DNA of 64,000 bases from Mortierella alpina (Eukaryota > Mortierellomycota > Mortierellomycetes > Mortierellales > Mortierellaceae): NCBI GenBank assembly GCA_029449245.1, contig JANATF010000013.1, positions 1,302,001 to 1,366,000 of the forward strand, in the 5' to 3' direction. Positions 11,315-24,100 of the stretch are shown in pieces. The first letter of the stretch is position 1. Each line of letters starts with the position of its first letter. The notes beneath the pieces were generated by a model that was not told where the DNA came from, ran no database searches, and saw only the letters and a list, made by a program, of their open reading frames with translations. The position numbers and the translations under genes are program-made.

Positions 11315-12279
11315 ATGCTTCTTATCAAGTCCATTCTTGTTCTTTGCACTGGTAATAGACACACCAGGAAAATACCTCACTACCTACAGCCCTGCACTTT
11401 TTATCCTTTGACCACATTGCTAAAGTGTTTTTTTTTGTGCTTGGTGGTTTTCATCCATATCTTACTGTTTTAGCTACGGCCGTCCTTGCCAAGGACAGGT
11501 TTGATGCGTTCTCGTCGATCGGCTACTTCAGTGGCTACGACATCTCAGACCCTGATGCCACTGGATCCAACGTCTTCTCCAACCGCAAGAACCGCGGTTC
11601 TGCTGTTGCGTCCATTGTTCACCACTTGGCCAGTGCCAGTGACTTTAAACCCGCGGAGCAAGGTGTCGACATTGACCCCACCTCCTTCACCAAGTTCATT
11701 CGTGGGCTCGTCCAGTTCAAAGGCCTCAAGAAGACCGAGAACCAGATCGTTCGACTGGACCTGACCGGACCCGTCGACCAACTCGTGGAGGAGGTCCAGT
11801 ACATCTTTGACATTCTCGAGGAGGATGAGGATTACCCTGTCGATCGCCAGATCGCTGAGAATTTCCGTCTGTTGGTGCCAAAGTACCTTCAGAACAAGGA
11901 CCAGAACCGTTGGTTGTTGAACCAGGTTGCGATCCACAAGGTTCGCTATTTCGACAAGTTGCGTATTGAGCTCACACGGGTGACTCTGTGGATCAAGGAG
12001 GACAAGGAAACGACCTTGGCCTATATCCCGGACCAGGTCGCGACCCTCTCCAGGGACGTGTTCACGGTCGACACAAAGTGGATCACGGAGCATGCTGAGG
12101 AGTTGGCCGAGAAGATTGACACCGTCGGTGTCGAGCAGGCTCTGTCCGCTTTGACGACCAAGGCTCCACGCCGCGAGGGCTATGTGGATGACCAGGCTAT
12201 CTGCGAGATGGCCGAGGAGGAGGAGCAGTACGAGTTTTTTGGTCGTAGCCGCTTCAACCTTCAGAAGCTGAGGATTTGA
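11315..12279 (+). CDS. Secreted protein, unrecognised family, copy 2 (280 aa)
   Basis: Exons 11315..11351 and 11474..12279, phase-1 intron at exactly the same codon as copy 1. The first exon is 37 bases in both and nearly identical. The signal peptide is MLLIKSILVLCTATAVLA. The body repeats the copy-1 landmarks: DISDPDATG, RKNRGSAVASIV, FKPAEQGVDI, LDLTGPVDQLVEEV, NRWLLNQVAIHKV, IELTRVTLWI, SRDVFTVDTKWITEHA, ALTTKAPRR. The C-terminus is acidic (EEEEQYEFFGRSRF) before a short extension. It is the tandem neighbour of copy 1 with the hairpin element between them. No known family recognised and function unknown. An AATAAA at 12353 is a plausible poly(A) signal. Confidence 0.85.
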
Positions 12280-12736
12280 AAAAAAAGAAGCGATCTCTCT
12301 CTCGTCTTGTAAATAGCTCAAAAGACCTCACTCGTTTTTTTTTTTTGGAAAAAATAAAGCGCGTCTCCTGGTAGTGTGCATCTCAACATCTTCTCGTTTG
12401 TTCTGCATCTCCAGAGCCGCTTCTGTATCTGTTCCCTCTTTCATTGCTTGGTCTGTCGTCTGGCATTGACGTTCCATCATCCTGGTTATAATACCATCAA
12501 GACTTTCACTCGCAAGCTGCTGCGGTCGACAGAATAGGAAGACAACGTTGATATTAGTTTGCTCGCTCTGCGTATACCCGTCCCAAAGTTGTGCCCAGCT
12601 CGCCCGTTCACCAGCTGTACAATAGCAAGTCGTTTTTTCTGACAATATACTTTACAACTATGGGGGTAATCTGATAATGACAAGCGTGTGCTCAACCACT
12701 AAAACAAACAGCAATAAAAATAAAAATAAAAAGCAT
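12280..12736. other. Convergent 3' flanks, no gene
   Basis: Lies between the ends of two converging genes. AATAAA at 12353-12358 serves the plus-strand gene. No coding or RNA signal seen. Confidence 0.4.
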
Positions 12737-15675
12737 CTACATGGTCTCACGGATACGAATCAATTCCTTAGAGTACCCACCATGCTCTACCAACAACGAC
12801 TCCATGGGCTGGAAGCCCATATACGACGCACAGACCACGGCCGACCGTCCATCCTTATTGTACACATTCGGATTTGCCTCCATCTTCAGTAGCGTTTTGG
12901 CCATCCGCAGTGAGATTGCGGCCGGATGTTGCTCAGGCACCACCACCACGGCCCTGGAGGCAGCCACAAGAGCAACACTTGCCGGCTGAGGCATCTTCAT
13001 CCCTGAACAGCCCTTGTCTTCCACTGGTTCCTCTACCCGGTCTTTTGACTCTGTTTCTACTGCTGCTGCTGCTGCTACCGCTCTAGACACCAGGGCGTCA
13101 TCCTCCATGTCAGTCTCATCATTGTCCAGAGTCGGAAGCGTTCCTTCACCCACGCCAATGTCCTCACTATCGCCAGGGATCCAAAGCGTCGACACCGGAA
13201 GACTCATCCGTCGAAAGGAGAGCGCGTTGTTGAGCGCAGCCGGCAAGGAGCTGATGGACATGAGCGAAGACAATGCTGAGGTGGATGTTGGTTGGGTCTC
13301 TTCGACCATTGTCGATAAGGGCTCTTCTGTTACCACTACTCCTGCTGCTGCTGCCGATTCTGCTAACGCTTCCTGCTCATGTGCCTGCTGGGACAAAGTC
13401 ATCTCACCTGCGAAATGTCCTACAGCAGTAGAGGACGACGGCGGGGCTGATGGCGGGGCTGATGGCGGGGAGGACGAGAAGAAACCTTGGCTTGTGCTCC
13501 AGAAACCTCCTCTTGGCGGGTATGACGACGATAATGTCGAGAGAGTATCCTCCTGGCACTGGCGAGATGAATGAGGAGGCGGAGGCGTGGCAGAGAGCCC
13601 CGTCGATCGGTTTGAAGCCGAGTTCATAGCCAGTGCCGCCAGTGAGGCATATGACCGTTTCCATGCCAACGCGTGCAGAAGCGACTGTCCGTACTGGAGA
13701 TCCCTTGTGTTGACCAGTCCCACCATGCCATGGTGCAACACACCCTTTAGCAAGACCTTGGCGGTCCTGAGCTTGTCCTTGAGAGAGGTGTCGACTGCAA
13801 AGATGAGCTGCTGCGAGAGCGACTCGATCGGTCGGGTCGGGTCGTTCAAAGGAGGCAGTGGTGAGATGTAAGAGGGGACCGGTGGGGTGGTAGAGCTGTC
13901 GTCGTCGTCGGTGTTCATTCGAGGCCTCGCTTCCCACTTTTCTTGAACTTGCTCCTCGCGCGTGACATCCCGCTCAATCTCCTGTAATAGATGCCTTGCG
14001 CCCTGAAGAGTCTCCTCCAAGGACCGCTCATCCACATCCAGGCACGCGTCGTGCATCCGCTCCAGATAGCTTCCAAGACCTCTCAAGGCTGGCAGGCGGA
14101 TCAGATCATGGTACGCAGGAGTATCCACAATATCAACCTTGTACAGGATTGCGTTCTCGCTCAACAGTTCAGTGACATGCTCCAGTTCCATGTGGGTGTG
14201 TCTAAAGTTGAATTCCAGCGAGAGTACACAATGTGCTCCGAAGCAAAAGCCCAGCATGGTTCGGATACTCTTGGACGGTGCTCCATAGGATCCCTCCAGA
14301 TCTACGACCAGTCCCTGACGCGAAATAGCTGCTGCAAGTCCGATCATCGGCAGCTTGTTCACATCCATGACCGCGCCCCAGTCGTTCGCAAAGCAGCAAT
14401 CTTGGAACCGATAATGGGACATTGGCACCAACGGGTATCGCTTCTGAGAGTCATGAGAAACGGAGCCTAGCGACGACGACGACGTCGATGATGATGATGA
14501 TGATGGCGGTGATGGCGGTGATGACGGGAAAGCCGTTGCTGTTACGGGAGTCAAAAGACATGCGTCCGGGTCGATTCCGTTCTCCTTCATCCAACAGTAT
14601 TCCTGAATCTCCTTGAGCTCGAGATTATGCTCGAGTCGCTCCAGAATCTTTTTGCGCAGAGTGTTCCTAGTTTGCGGGATGAGCACATACGTGCCGACAG
14701 ACCTGGAAAACTCTCGCAGCTCCTCCTGAATAGTACCACGCATCACTTTGACGGCCGGTTTGGTAGCGGGTGTGACTGAAGCGCCTTCTAACGTAGACCC
14801 CGCCACGGGCATTCCTTCCTGCTGTTTCCGTTGCATCCGTTGACGCCGCTCTGCGACTGCATGTCGTGCTATTTCATACTCTTCGCTGCCAACGAGCGGT
14901 CCTCCTGCGTGTGTAAAGGCCATCTTGCCGGCTAGGATGCCTGCTGTCACCACGCGGAGATCACGATCGCGCATGTAGCGGTCCTTGATGACGAGACTCG
15001 AAATAAGAGGAAAGATGGAGAACAGGTTGTAGACAAAGTCAAAGTCGCTGTACTCCTCGTCCTCGAGACCCAGGCAATCGACAGGGAAACATTCCGAGAG
15101 ATCGATCTGTTTTGTTTCAAGAAGGGCGATCTGACGCCAGTGACGGTTGACGGCCAGGATCGAGAAGAGGTCCGACGCCGGCAGGTGCCGGAAGATAAGG
15201 ACCAGGATCTCGTAAGGCAGCTGGATGCTGGGTTTGGAAGGGCTGTCGGTTAAATCCAGTTGCCGTGATCGAGCCAAGTCCCGGTCCTGTATTGTCACAG
15301 GAGGTACGAGGAACAGGAGGTACGAGGAGCAGGAAGTACGAGGAGCAGGAGGTAACGGCAAAGGAAAGGTGAGTGAGTACAAAGTTGGTTTTTTTTTCTT
15401 CTACTTTAGCAAAGAGTTTTTCTCTCTCCATCATTCCTCCTTACCCAAGATTCGTGTTCATGAGCAGTGTGATTCCGCTGCTTGGGGGCAATAGCCTTGG
15501 AGGCAAACAGGCCCGTGGTGGGGTGGTTGCGTCGACGGAGGCGGGGCTGTCGCTGCTTGTGGCTCAGGTGTGGGGAGAGAAAGTCGTCCTCGGAGACCTG
15601 GCGGATGGATTCAAGGAGGGAGGATGGCCACAGGGCGAGCAAGTCCAGCGCGCCTTCCTTGACGTACTTGAGCAT
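12737..15675 (-). CDS. F-box protein with C-terminal ankyrin repeats (926 aa)
   Basis: Probably a substrate adaptor of an SCF ubiquitin ligase. Exons 15675..15445 and 15286..12737; intron GTAAGG...ATACAG, phase 0. The long exon has no usable ATG before its F-box, which led me to exon 1 (MLKYVKEGALDLLALW...). The F-box is at about residues 98-140 (LPYEILVLIFRHLPASDLF, NRHWRQIA). The middle is low complexity with Ser/Pro runs. The last 60 residues hold ankyrin-like motifs (ANPNVYNKDGRSAVVCASYMG, then PMESLLVEHGG). The intron contains a short tandem repeat. The F-box is clear; the exon-1 join is supported by phase and a good donor only. Confidence 0.8.
15302..15355. repeat. Tandem repeat, about 16-bp unit, in an intron
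   Basis: About 3.5 copies of a GGTACGAGGAGCAGGA-like unit inside the intron of the F-box/ankyrin gene. In the minus-strand frame it reads as a Pro/Ser/Leu repeat that stays open, so intron retention would be tolerated. Confidence 0.7.
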
Positions 15676-16334
15676 GGCGGGTGGTGTGAGCAACTGCGAT
15701 TGCCAACGGGATCAATTGGGATTGCCAATGAGATCCAGTGGGATTGCCAATGGGTGCTGCGAGGAGAAACAGAGAGAGAGAGAAAGAGAGAGAGAGGGGA
15801 CAGGCAGGAAAGAACTGCAGTGTGACAAGTAGACAGATTCCTCCCCCCACACACGATGGGCAAGACACGGACGCACTCGGTCAACAACGAGGCCAGGAAG
15901 GAGACACAGCAAGAGGGCAGGTAGCACACACTCCAGTGGGACCAAGGATGAGGGATCAAGCGACGGATTGTGCAGATGCAGCAGATGCACAGAGACACGC
16001 GATGGCAGGGAGTGCTTGGCTGACAGGGATGGAAGGACAGGGATGGAAAGACAGGGATGGAGCGAGTGGATGGAGCGAGTGGATGGGAGAGCAATGGGCA
16101 TGTGTTCCAAAGGGGATGCAGATCAGGCCGTGTGGAGGAGGAGGGTTTGCGGCTGTTGAAAAAGGCACTAGTTAAGGGCGACACATGTGCCAACAGCCTT
16201 CACATGCCACAGCATACACAGCATATACGACCTCCCCCTGGAATGTCCGTCGCGCCCGATCCACCCGTGTCCCGATGTGCTTCATCCGAGCCCTGCTGTG
16301 TCCTGTATTTATGTACAAACGAGTCTACATGTGT
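15676..16334. other. Intergenic, GA-rich
   Basis: 5' flank of the F-box/ankyrin gene and 3' flank of the BTB-TLDc gene. GAGA-rich near 15770-15800 and several near-repeats of GGACAGGGATGGA at 16021-16080. No gene supported. Confidence 0.45.
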
Positions 16335-18691
16335 CTACCGGCTAGCGGCACTGGCCCCAGGCTGCACCAAGAACACCTCATACTCCTGCACCCGGAAATA
16401 AAACGACCCTGCCAGCGCTGCCGCCGACGCCCCAGGTCCGTTGTACGACGACGGCATCGTCGACGACGACTGCCCTGTCAAGTTGCAGTTCTGTGGCAAG
16501 AAAAAGAATTAAAAAAAATTGTGGGGTCAATTTCACAAGGACATCTCTCTCTTTAAATAACTCTTTTCACACTTGTGTGCGCATCCATTGACATGATATG
16601 CACACTGACAACACGAAAACTTACAGAGGCCAAGTAGAGATCATGTCCTACACCAAACGTCGGTCCGTACTCCGCCTTGTTATACGCAGCCGCATGGCCA
16701 TCGCCCTTGACTCCAAACACCGCATTCTCCCTCGTCGGATGCTCCCTACTCTTGAGCGTAAACAAGAAATTCACCCGCGAGGTTGAATACACCCCCGACG
16801 GATGACTCGACCACGACGAACTGTTGTACCCACCAAAGACCGCCCCATTGTCCGCCCGTACCACCGTCAGTGTCGGTCCGCGCTGATCACATGCCATATG
16901 GAAATTCGCCGCATCAAACCCATCCCTCGTAGCCCTATACTGGAGCGTCAATTTGGGCTGATGCTGCAGGGCCGGTTGATAATATGTCTGCTGTGCTTGA
17001 CTCTGGTACCCAACTTGTTGATGCTGCTGCTGCTGTTGCTGTATATAGGTCGAGACGACTGACGAAGGAGACGAGGGTGCTTGTTGGAATGACACGCTGC
17101 TTCCTGACCGCGTGGGCCGATGACCCAAAGGTGAGGACGTCGACATGGGCCGCGTGGAACTGAGCAGAGGCGACGCCATATCTAGCCTCGTCGACATAGG
17201 TGGGGAGGAGGAGGAGGCTCCAGCTGCTGCACCAGGGGGTTGTTGCGTTCCAGCAGACGGAACTGCAAGTGGGTGGGACTGCAAGGTCGTCGGAAGACTG
17301 AACTGGTGGCTTCTCCTCTGCCACGATGACGAGCTGTTAGTCGAGGAGGATCCCACTAAAGGCAACGACGTGGACTGTTGTGAGTCCTGCATGGCTGATT
17401 GTAACCACTCCATCACCACTTCTTTCTGATCCTTGCTCAATATTGTCGAGAACGCCATTCGTCTTCGGAGAGAGGTCTGATAAGGGTCTGCCATCGATGG
17501 CACAGAGTGATAACGGTAAACCTTGGCACAGAGCTGCATCGGCACCAAACCTGTTCCCTCAATCAGTCGCAAGAAATCCATGCTCGGGATCCGCATAAAC
17601 CGAATCGCTGGTAGCAAAAGCGTCATGTGGCGGCAAAGTTCCTCATGAACCGTCGGCAAAAGTTGAACGACCGTGTTGCTAGCTGTCTGCTGAAAGACAG
17701 AGTTGGCTGGAGGTCGAAATCCGTCCTCTTCCATCTCTTGGTGTCCTCCAGAGTTACTACTGCCACCGCTTGTTCCGCGTGATGATGGCACGCGAGAGTC
17801 GCCCAAAAGATCGTCCGACTCATCCATCGTGTCAATGTCAAAGGGCCCCCGGCAAAGCGAGGTCTCCTCCGCGGTCTGGATCTGCACCACCACACGACCT
17901 GGGACCTTGGGGAAATCCAGCAGTGGGCAATTGGCCCAGTCCAACCCTTGCTGATGATACGCCCATCGCACAGCAATCTTCCAAATCTCCAATTCGTCCA
18001 GGTCGAGCTGGTCCATGGACAAAATGTCCTTGAGAGTGTCTGCATCCAGCGTCAAGATGGTTTTGCCTCGCTTCAGATGGTCGAAATTACAGGCAATAAA
18101 ATCTAAACACTCGGCCTTGAGCTGAATCAGGTTATGCTGCGAAGCCAGGCGAGCCATCTCCAAGACATTTTCTTTGCGGATGGTCGTCAGCGCGTGGCGT
18201 TCACATCCATGGAGCAGATCCTCCATGCACATCTCATCCGCAGCCTTGATCAGGTCCATGACCGTGTCGTCGTCGAGCATCAGTCTTCCTCCGTAGATGT
18301 ACTGAAGGATCCTCTCGAACACCGGTGGCGAGATGTTGGGCTTGTGGATGACGCCCTGGTTGGCCTCCTTCCAGTCGTTGTTCAAGGCTCGTGCAAAGTA
18401 GGTGCTCCTGGCCTGGAGAATGAGCGAGTGCGCATGAATTACCACCTGCTCCTCACCTGTTCGACCAAAACAAAAGGGAGGATAAAGAGTATACTTTTAG
18501 TCAGCTTAAAATGCCATGTGTCTCTTGTCCCCTATTTTTTTTTTTTTTTTTGGCAATCGGGTACTGTGTGTGTACACAGCACTCTCGTCTTTGTCCTTAC
18601 CTACGATCAATCTCACATCGGAGGCAATGGGGGAGTTGACCAGGCGCAGAAAGTCTGCCCCGAGGACATCTGGGTTGGAGTAGACTGGCAT
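16335..18691 (-). CDS. BTB-BACK-TLDc domain protein (692 aa)
   Basis: Exons 18691..18601, 18456..16625 and 16490..16335. The BTB fold spans about residues 22-125 (SDVRLIVG across the first junction, HAHSLILQARS, FERILQYIYGG), followed by a BACK-like helical region. A long Ser/Gln-rich linker includes a polyQ run. A TLDc domain fills the C-terminus (YRATRDGFDAANFHMACD, GPTLTVVR, FGGYNSSSW, ending YEVFLVQ). The last intron cuts the TLDc domain, so the final exon (16335-16490) is needed to complete it. BTB proteins often bridge Cullin-3 to targets; TLDc proteins are linked to oxidative stress and V-ATPase control. Its target is unknown. Domains are clear and phases agree. Confidence 0.88.
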
Positions 18692-19753
18692 CGAAGAGCA
18701 CAAAGTGGCAGGGTCTTCCCCGTCGCTTGCTGTTCCTCCTTGCGGCTCGGCTGTTGTTTGATGGAGTAGTAGTAGTAAGGGATAGAGACTACCAAAATAG
18801 AGAAAAGAGGTCCTTCTGACAGAAGATGGAAGGAGGAAGCACGACGAGAATCGAGTGTGGTTATCTCTTTTTTGTTTCTACTTTGTCCTTGCGGGCTTCT
18901 AGTGCGAGTGGCGCGAGCAGACTAAAGGAAGGAATGAGGCGAGGACGCTAGTGGCGGAATGAGAGAGAAAAGGAAATGATGTTGAAGAGAAGAAAAAAAG
19001 AAGACAGTGTCGAATGAGACCGAACAGAAAAAAAAAAAGGAAAAAAAAAACTCATTACTGTCCATTCCTTGTTATAGGCTTTTCAGCTGACAAGGGAAAG
19101 GAGCACAATGGCCCATCCGACAATGATCATACCTTGACATTGGTAACCCGAAATGAGGGTCAGCTGCCACACACGCACACACATTGCAACAAGTGCAATG
19201 CTGTCATTGCTCTCATTCGCCCTTTTTTTTGTTTTTTTTGGTTTTTCTATTTGTTTCCTTGTTGCTTTACCACGATCAATAGCAAGGAGAGAGGGACGGC
19301 GGGAGAGAGTGACAGAAAAGCACAGACTGCAAGAACTGCGTATTCGTTTTTTTCGTCTCACAAGATCACCTCACTACTCTGTGCCCCCAAACAATGCGAG
19401 GAGCCAGAAACCACATGCACGTTCACATCATAAAGATGCTTTTGAGATGGATGTAAAGTAAAAAAAAAGTCAAAAAAAAGGAGGGGGGGGGGGGGGCAGT
19501 GGGACGATACGGAGCGGGTGGTAAGCGGTCGACGAGGATAAGCACCCGCCCCCGCCCATACTGCATCCAGATGAGCTCTGGAGTAAAGTAGTAATGCAAG
19601 GATCTACGGGTCCACACCCCAGCATTGCCCTCCACCTCCATCATGACACCAAACCGGAAGAACAGCACACGCGAACGAGACACACTCTTTTTTTTCTTTT
19701 AGTCTTTTTATATTTCTCCCGCCAATCAGCATTTCGCCCAAACTCTAAAAATC
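18692..19753. other. Intergenic, about 1.06 kb
   Basis: 5' flank of the BTB-TLDc gene and 3' flank of the ankyrin/anillin-like gene. Contains several poly(A)/poly(T) runs and 14 G at 19483-19496. No gene supported. Confidence 0.45.
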
Positions 19754-21077
19754 TCAGCGCAGCCAGTACGGACGCGGTGGTATGTCATGACACGCTGCCA
19801 CGAGGGCCGAAATCCACGCCTGCGCCATCTCGGGCGACTCTGCATAAAAATCTTGTGTCACCGTCGTTGTCGTCGTCTGCAGGCTGGCCATTTCCACTCC
19901 TGAACTATCCCTCTTCAGTCGCAGACGAAAACCGTTTCGAGGTGCATAAAACGGCTCATCCTCATCGTCTGCAGCCCCTAGTCGAGGAAGTAGACCAGTC
20001 TTCGAGGGGCGATGTTGTGAAGGGTGGTGGTATTCCTGATGATGACGATGGTGACGCCCTTCTTCATCCTCCTCCTCCTCCTTCTCCTCGCCACAGTCTG
20101 CCCTAGATGCCATTGTCATCACAATACCCTGATTTGTCTCAATCTGCTGCAAATCCTCCAACTCAAGACACCGTATCTTCTCCTTCTCCTCCAACGGTCC
20201 TTGTTTCGGGTCGGCAGAAATGGAACCTTGACCACACTGCCAAAGCTTGGACCCAGCAATGCAAAACCATGCATCTCTCCAATGACCCCTCTCCGTCAGG
20301 TAGAACAGTCGAGCCTGGAACCTGACTTGATCCCGCCACTGAAAGTAATAGAGCCCTTGCTGACACTCCACCAGGTTCTGTGGCTCTAGCGGTAATCGAG
20401 TCTCATCCTCATAAATGGCATCCTCCGGATCCATCTCTGGCCCAGGGACATAGCACATCGAGGTCATGATCTTGGCAACGACACATCGGCTGTCCATAGC
20501 GTCATCTTCCTCGTCATCGTCGTCGTCGTCATTAGACGGGTAGTTCTCGTTCTCGTCGCGCTTCTTGCCCTGTTGCAATGCCTTTCGACCGGTACCGCCT
20601 TGAGTCATGGTCTGGCCGCCGTATGTCCTCGTCGTAATGCTGTTGCTACTCATCTGAGAGTAATCGTTGAGATCCACCCAGTTGTTAATCGTCTCAAACT
20701 CGACGACCACAATTTGGTTTTCGCAAGAGGGCCGAAGATCGCGGAACATGATCCCCGAACGTGCAAGACAGAGTTCGTCATCAAAGAGGATGTGACGAGA
20801 GAGAACTTGAAGGGGTGTCTCGGACTCTTGGACCTCTGAGAGAGTAAGCTGTGGCAGCATAGGGACACTAGATGATGAGGACGGCGATGTGATCCAGGCC
20901 GGTGGAGGAGGAAGGTAATCGTTGAGATCGCTGGTGTGAAGCATAGTAGCATCTGTTGTCGGTGAGAATAGAGTTCTTGGGTCTAGTGATGCAGACTGCT
21001 GCTGCAGTTCCTGTTGACGGTATTGTCGTTGAAACGGTTGAAGAGCCTCGACCTCCTCTGCTGTGATGATCTTGCAC

Positions 21078-21118
<41 letters not shown>

Positions 21119-24100
21119 TGTGGCGGGGTTCTTACGCCTCTTGTGAGCCGACATGATGGTGGTTCTCCACTTTGAAAACGTGCTCCTTGTCGTTTGCATC
21201 TCCATGGACTCTGGCTCGCCGCCTTGACCTGAGGAGCTCATCCCAGCGTGAAGAGGTGGCGATCCCGACTGAGAAGAGAACTCGGGTGCTTCATCTGGTC
21301 TCGAGCCTAAACACTGCCTAGCAGAACGACTACTGGCTGAGCAAAGCGAGGGTTGACCCCCTTCAGATTCTGACCCGTATGCAGTATCCGTCGTTATCGA
21401 CGCAGAGTCAGAGCTGGGCACAGAGACCGTTGTGCTGACGGAGCAATCCGACTGGCTCTGAAGGGATCGCTTCTTGAACAGTAACGGCAAAAGGAGAGAT
21501 TTCTTTGTGCGGACAGAGGAGAACAGAGAAGCTCTCGAGGACAGGGAGCCGTCCAGGATGACTGGAGGAGGAGGAGTGTCCATGAGCAACAAGTCTTTGG
21601 GAAGGAAAGGGAGGTCGGGCTGGATCAGCGGCAGCATTGGCAGCAAGGGCGAGGTAGAGCGTGGTGCCAGGTAGCGAGGCAAGAGGTGCGGCGCTTGCAT
21701 GAGATGCAATGTGATGGTGATCGCCAACGAAGGGGTGACAGGTCTATCAGGAAAGCATATATGATGATGAAAATGCAGCGGGTATGAGACGAGACATTGA
21801 TGGGCAGCAACACAATGATAGAGACAGCGAGAGACCACATAAAGCACAGTGCGCTTACACGCAAAACTCTTGGTTGAAGAGGATGTCGATCCTGTCCAGG
21901 GGCACATAGTCCGTGTCCACCTTCTCGTGTCCCGTGTCGATGCGGATGGAGATCATGGTGCGCTCCGAAGGGATGGGCAACGAAAACCCGCATGCGCGTT
22001 GAACTATCGTATGGCAGTGTAGGCACATGGTGACATTGTCAGCGGCAAATACTGTTTTTCACAAGCTGGTACTGCACTGTGACATGGTGTGTATGAGCAC
22101 TTACGTCGCAGGTAGAGCACTCCAGTTTGCGTCGTGGATGGAGACTCGCAGCTTGAAAGCGTGGTCCGTCTTGGCTGAGTTAGAGCCCCGGATGCATCCT
22201 TCCAAATGCTGTACGATCTGTCAGCCCTTACGGCTACTTTGGTCCGTTCAAGTGGTCTCGTATCCTAAGCGATATCAGTCAAAGAAAGTTTTGAGTATGA
22301 GCATCTACCTACCTCTGCACCTTCAACTCTGTGGTATTGGGATGTCATTTAGCCTCACCAATTTGCGGTCATGATCCTCGTGGTCCCTGATGGGTAAAGC
22401 CTCTTGAATTGTACCGCGATATACAGACTCAGCGGCCTTTGGCATACGGGCAAGACCTTGGGCAGAGAGAGCAACTTTATCCTCCGACATAGAGGAGGAT
22501 TGCATGCCCGCGATGTCCGGTCCGCCAACATTGCTGTGTGCTAGACATGGATTACTGCCAGCAAGAATCATACCATCCATGGAAAGAGTTCCAGAAGTGA
22601 TTGTGGGTCGGGGAGGGAGGACGATCATGACCTCCTTGCGCTTCTTCCAATACGCATGCCTGCTCGTCGATGAGCTTGATTTTCTGCAAAGAACAGCAGC
22701 TGGCTCTGGAAGACTCCTACTCAAACGGGTCGTCGCTTCATGTCCCTGTAGCGGTGTCTCCTGATGGTCCGTAAGAGCCTGTTGAACACTGTCTCTAGCT
22801 GCGAATGGCTGCAGGCTTCTGACGGCCAAGGGGGTACGTCCGCGGACAACCTCTTTGAGATAACTACTGGCATCCAAAGGCGAACTGCTGCTCCTGGCCG
22901 CGGTGCAGTTGGAAACAGGGCTCGATGGCGCTGATCTTGATGTAGTTTTAGAAAAGGCGAGCTGCAGAGGAGTGGGGAAACGAGCAGGATGTGTGCTGAA
23001 CTTGTGTCTTAGCGAAGTCCCAACATTGGTCAACGCACTGGGCTCAGGTGGGCCTTCAGTAGCAGAAGGAGGGGCTGCTTTCGATTTACCAGACAGCCTG
23101 AACGTGGCATCGTAGACTGGTGAAAGGAGTGCTGACAGAGCCAGGCTCGATCTTTTGGATCGGGCGCTCCAACTCCCTCTCAGTCCAACTTGATCGTCCT
23201 CAGACAGTGATGTCTGTTCGACGTGGTCCTCCTCGGTGGCCTTCAGTTCTCTACAGATCGTTGGAATGGACGGGCGAGTCTTGCTTGACTCTCTTCCTGT
23301 CGCCCTTGAGAGTGATCCAAGAGGCGACATTGCCTCTGCGAAAGCTTTACAGAACCACTGAGGAGAGTCTAAAATTGCCAGCGCCGATCTCGAGCGAGTA
23401 GGCGACATCATCTTGTCCTCGCACACTGGCCCATCTTCGTGGGACTCTGCTTTCTTGAACGTAGCCTTTGCAAGCGATCCCAGTCTCGACTCGCTCATCG
23501 AAAAGCGAGGCACTGCGTAGGGCGAGGAACCGAGTTTTCTTGGGCTCCAGAGTCCTGTAATGCCTCTCGACTTGGCCGGTTTATCGGAGAAATCTTGGAC
23601 CAAGGCGAGCGGCGGTGGAGTCGTGGCTCTTGAAATGGACTTGCAACTGTTGAGCAGGGACCTGCTGGGCTCCTTTTGCTGTGGGATCTCTGGCAAAGGC
23701 CTAGTGTAGTTAGCGGGCGGCAATGAGCCGCCGACAGTGAAGGCGTCATTGTAGTCGTCCATACCCATTTGCACAGGTGAGCTGCGGTGTGCACTGGGAG
23801 TCATGGGTCGCACAGAATCGTAGGGCGAGTCGAATGGGGCTAGCGAATGATCCTCCACTGGCTCCTCAAACTGCTCTGATACCGCTGGCTCGTCATCCTG
23901 AGAATCATCATCCGATTGATGGTAGAGGTGGCGGCGAAAGATGCGCACTTTCTTGACAGGTTGCCAGCGAACGCGCTTTTTGCTCTCCAGCGAGCCTCCG
24001 CCAGCGGTGGACGTGGAGAGCGATTGGTTCGATTTGCGACCCATGTTCCGCCTTGGCTGCAAATGTAGGGTCGAAATATAGGCCTGGTACGCTTGGTAAG

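Noticed and set aside
11545-12321. 258-codon minus-strand frame opposite secreted copy 2
   Set aside because: Mirror frame of a well-supported gene; the coding strand has a signal peptide, a conserved intron and paralogues.
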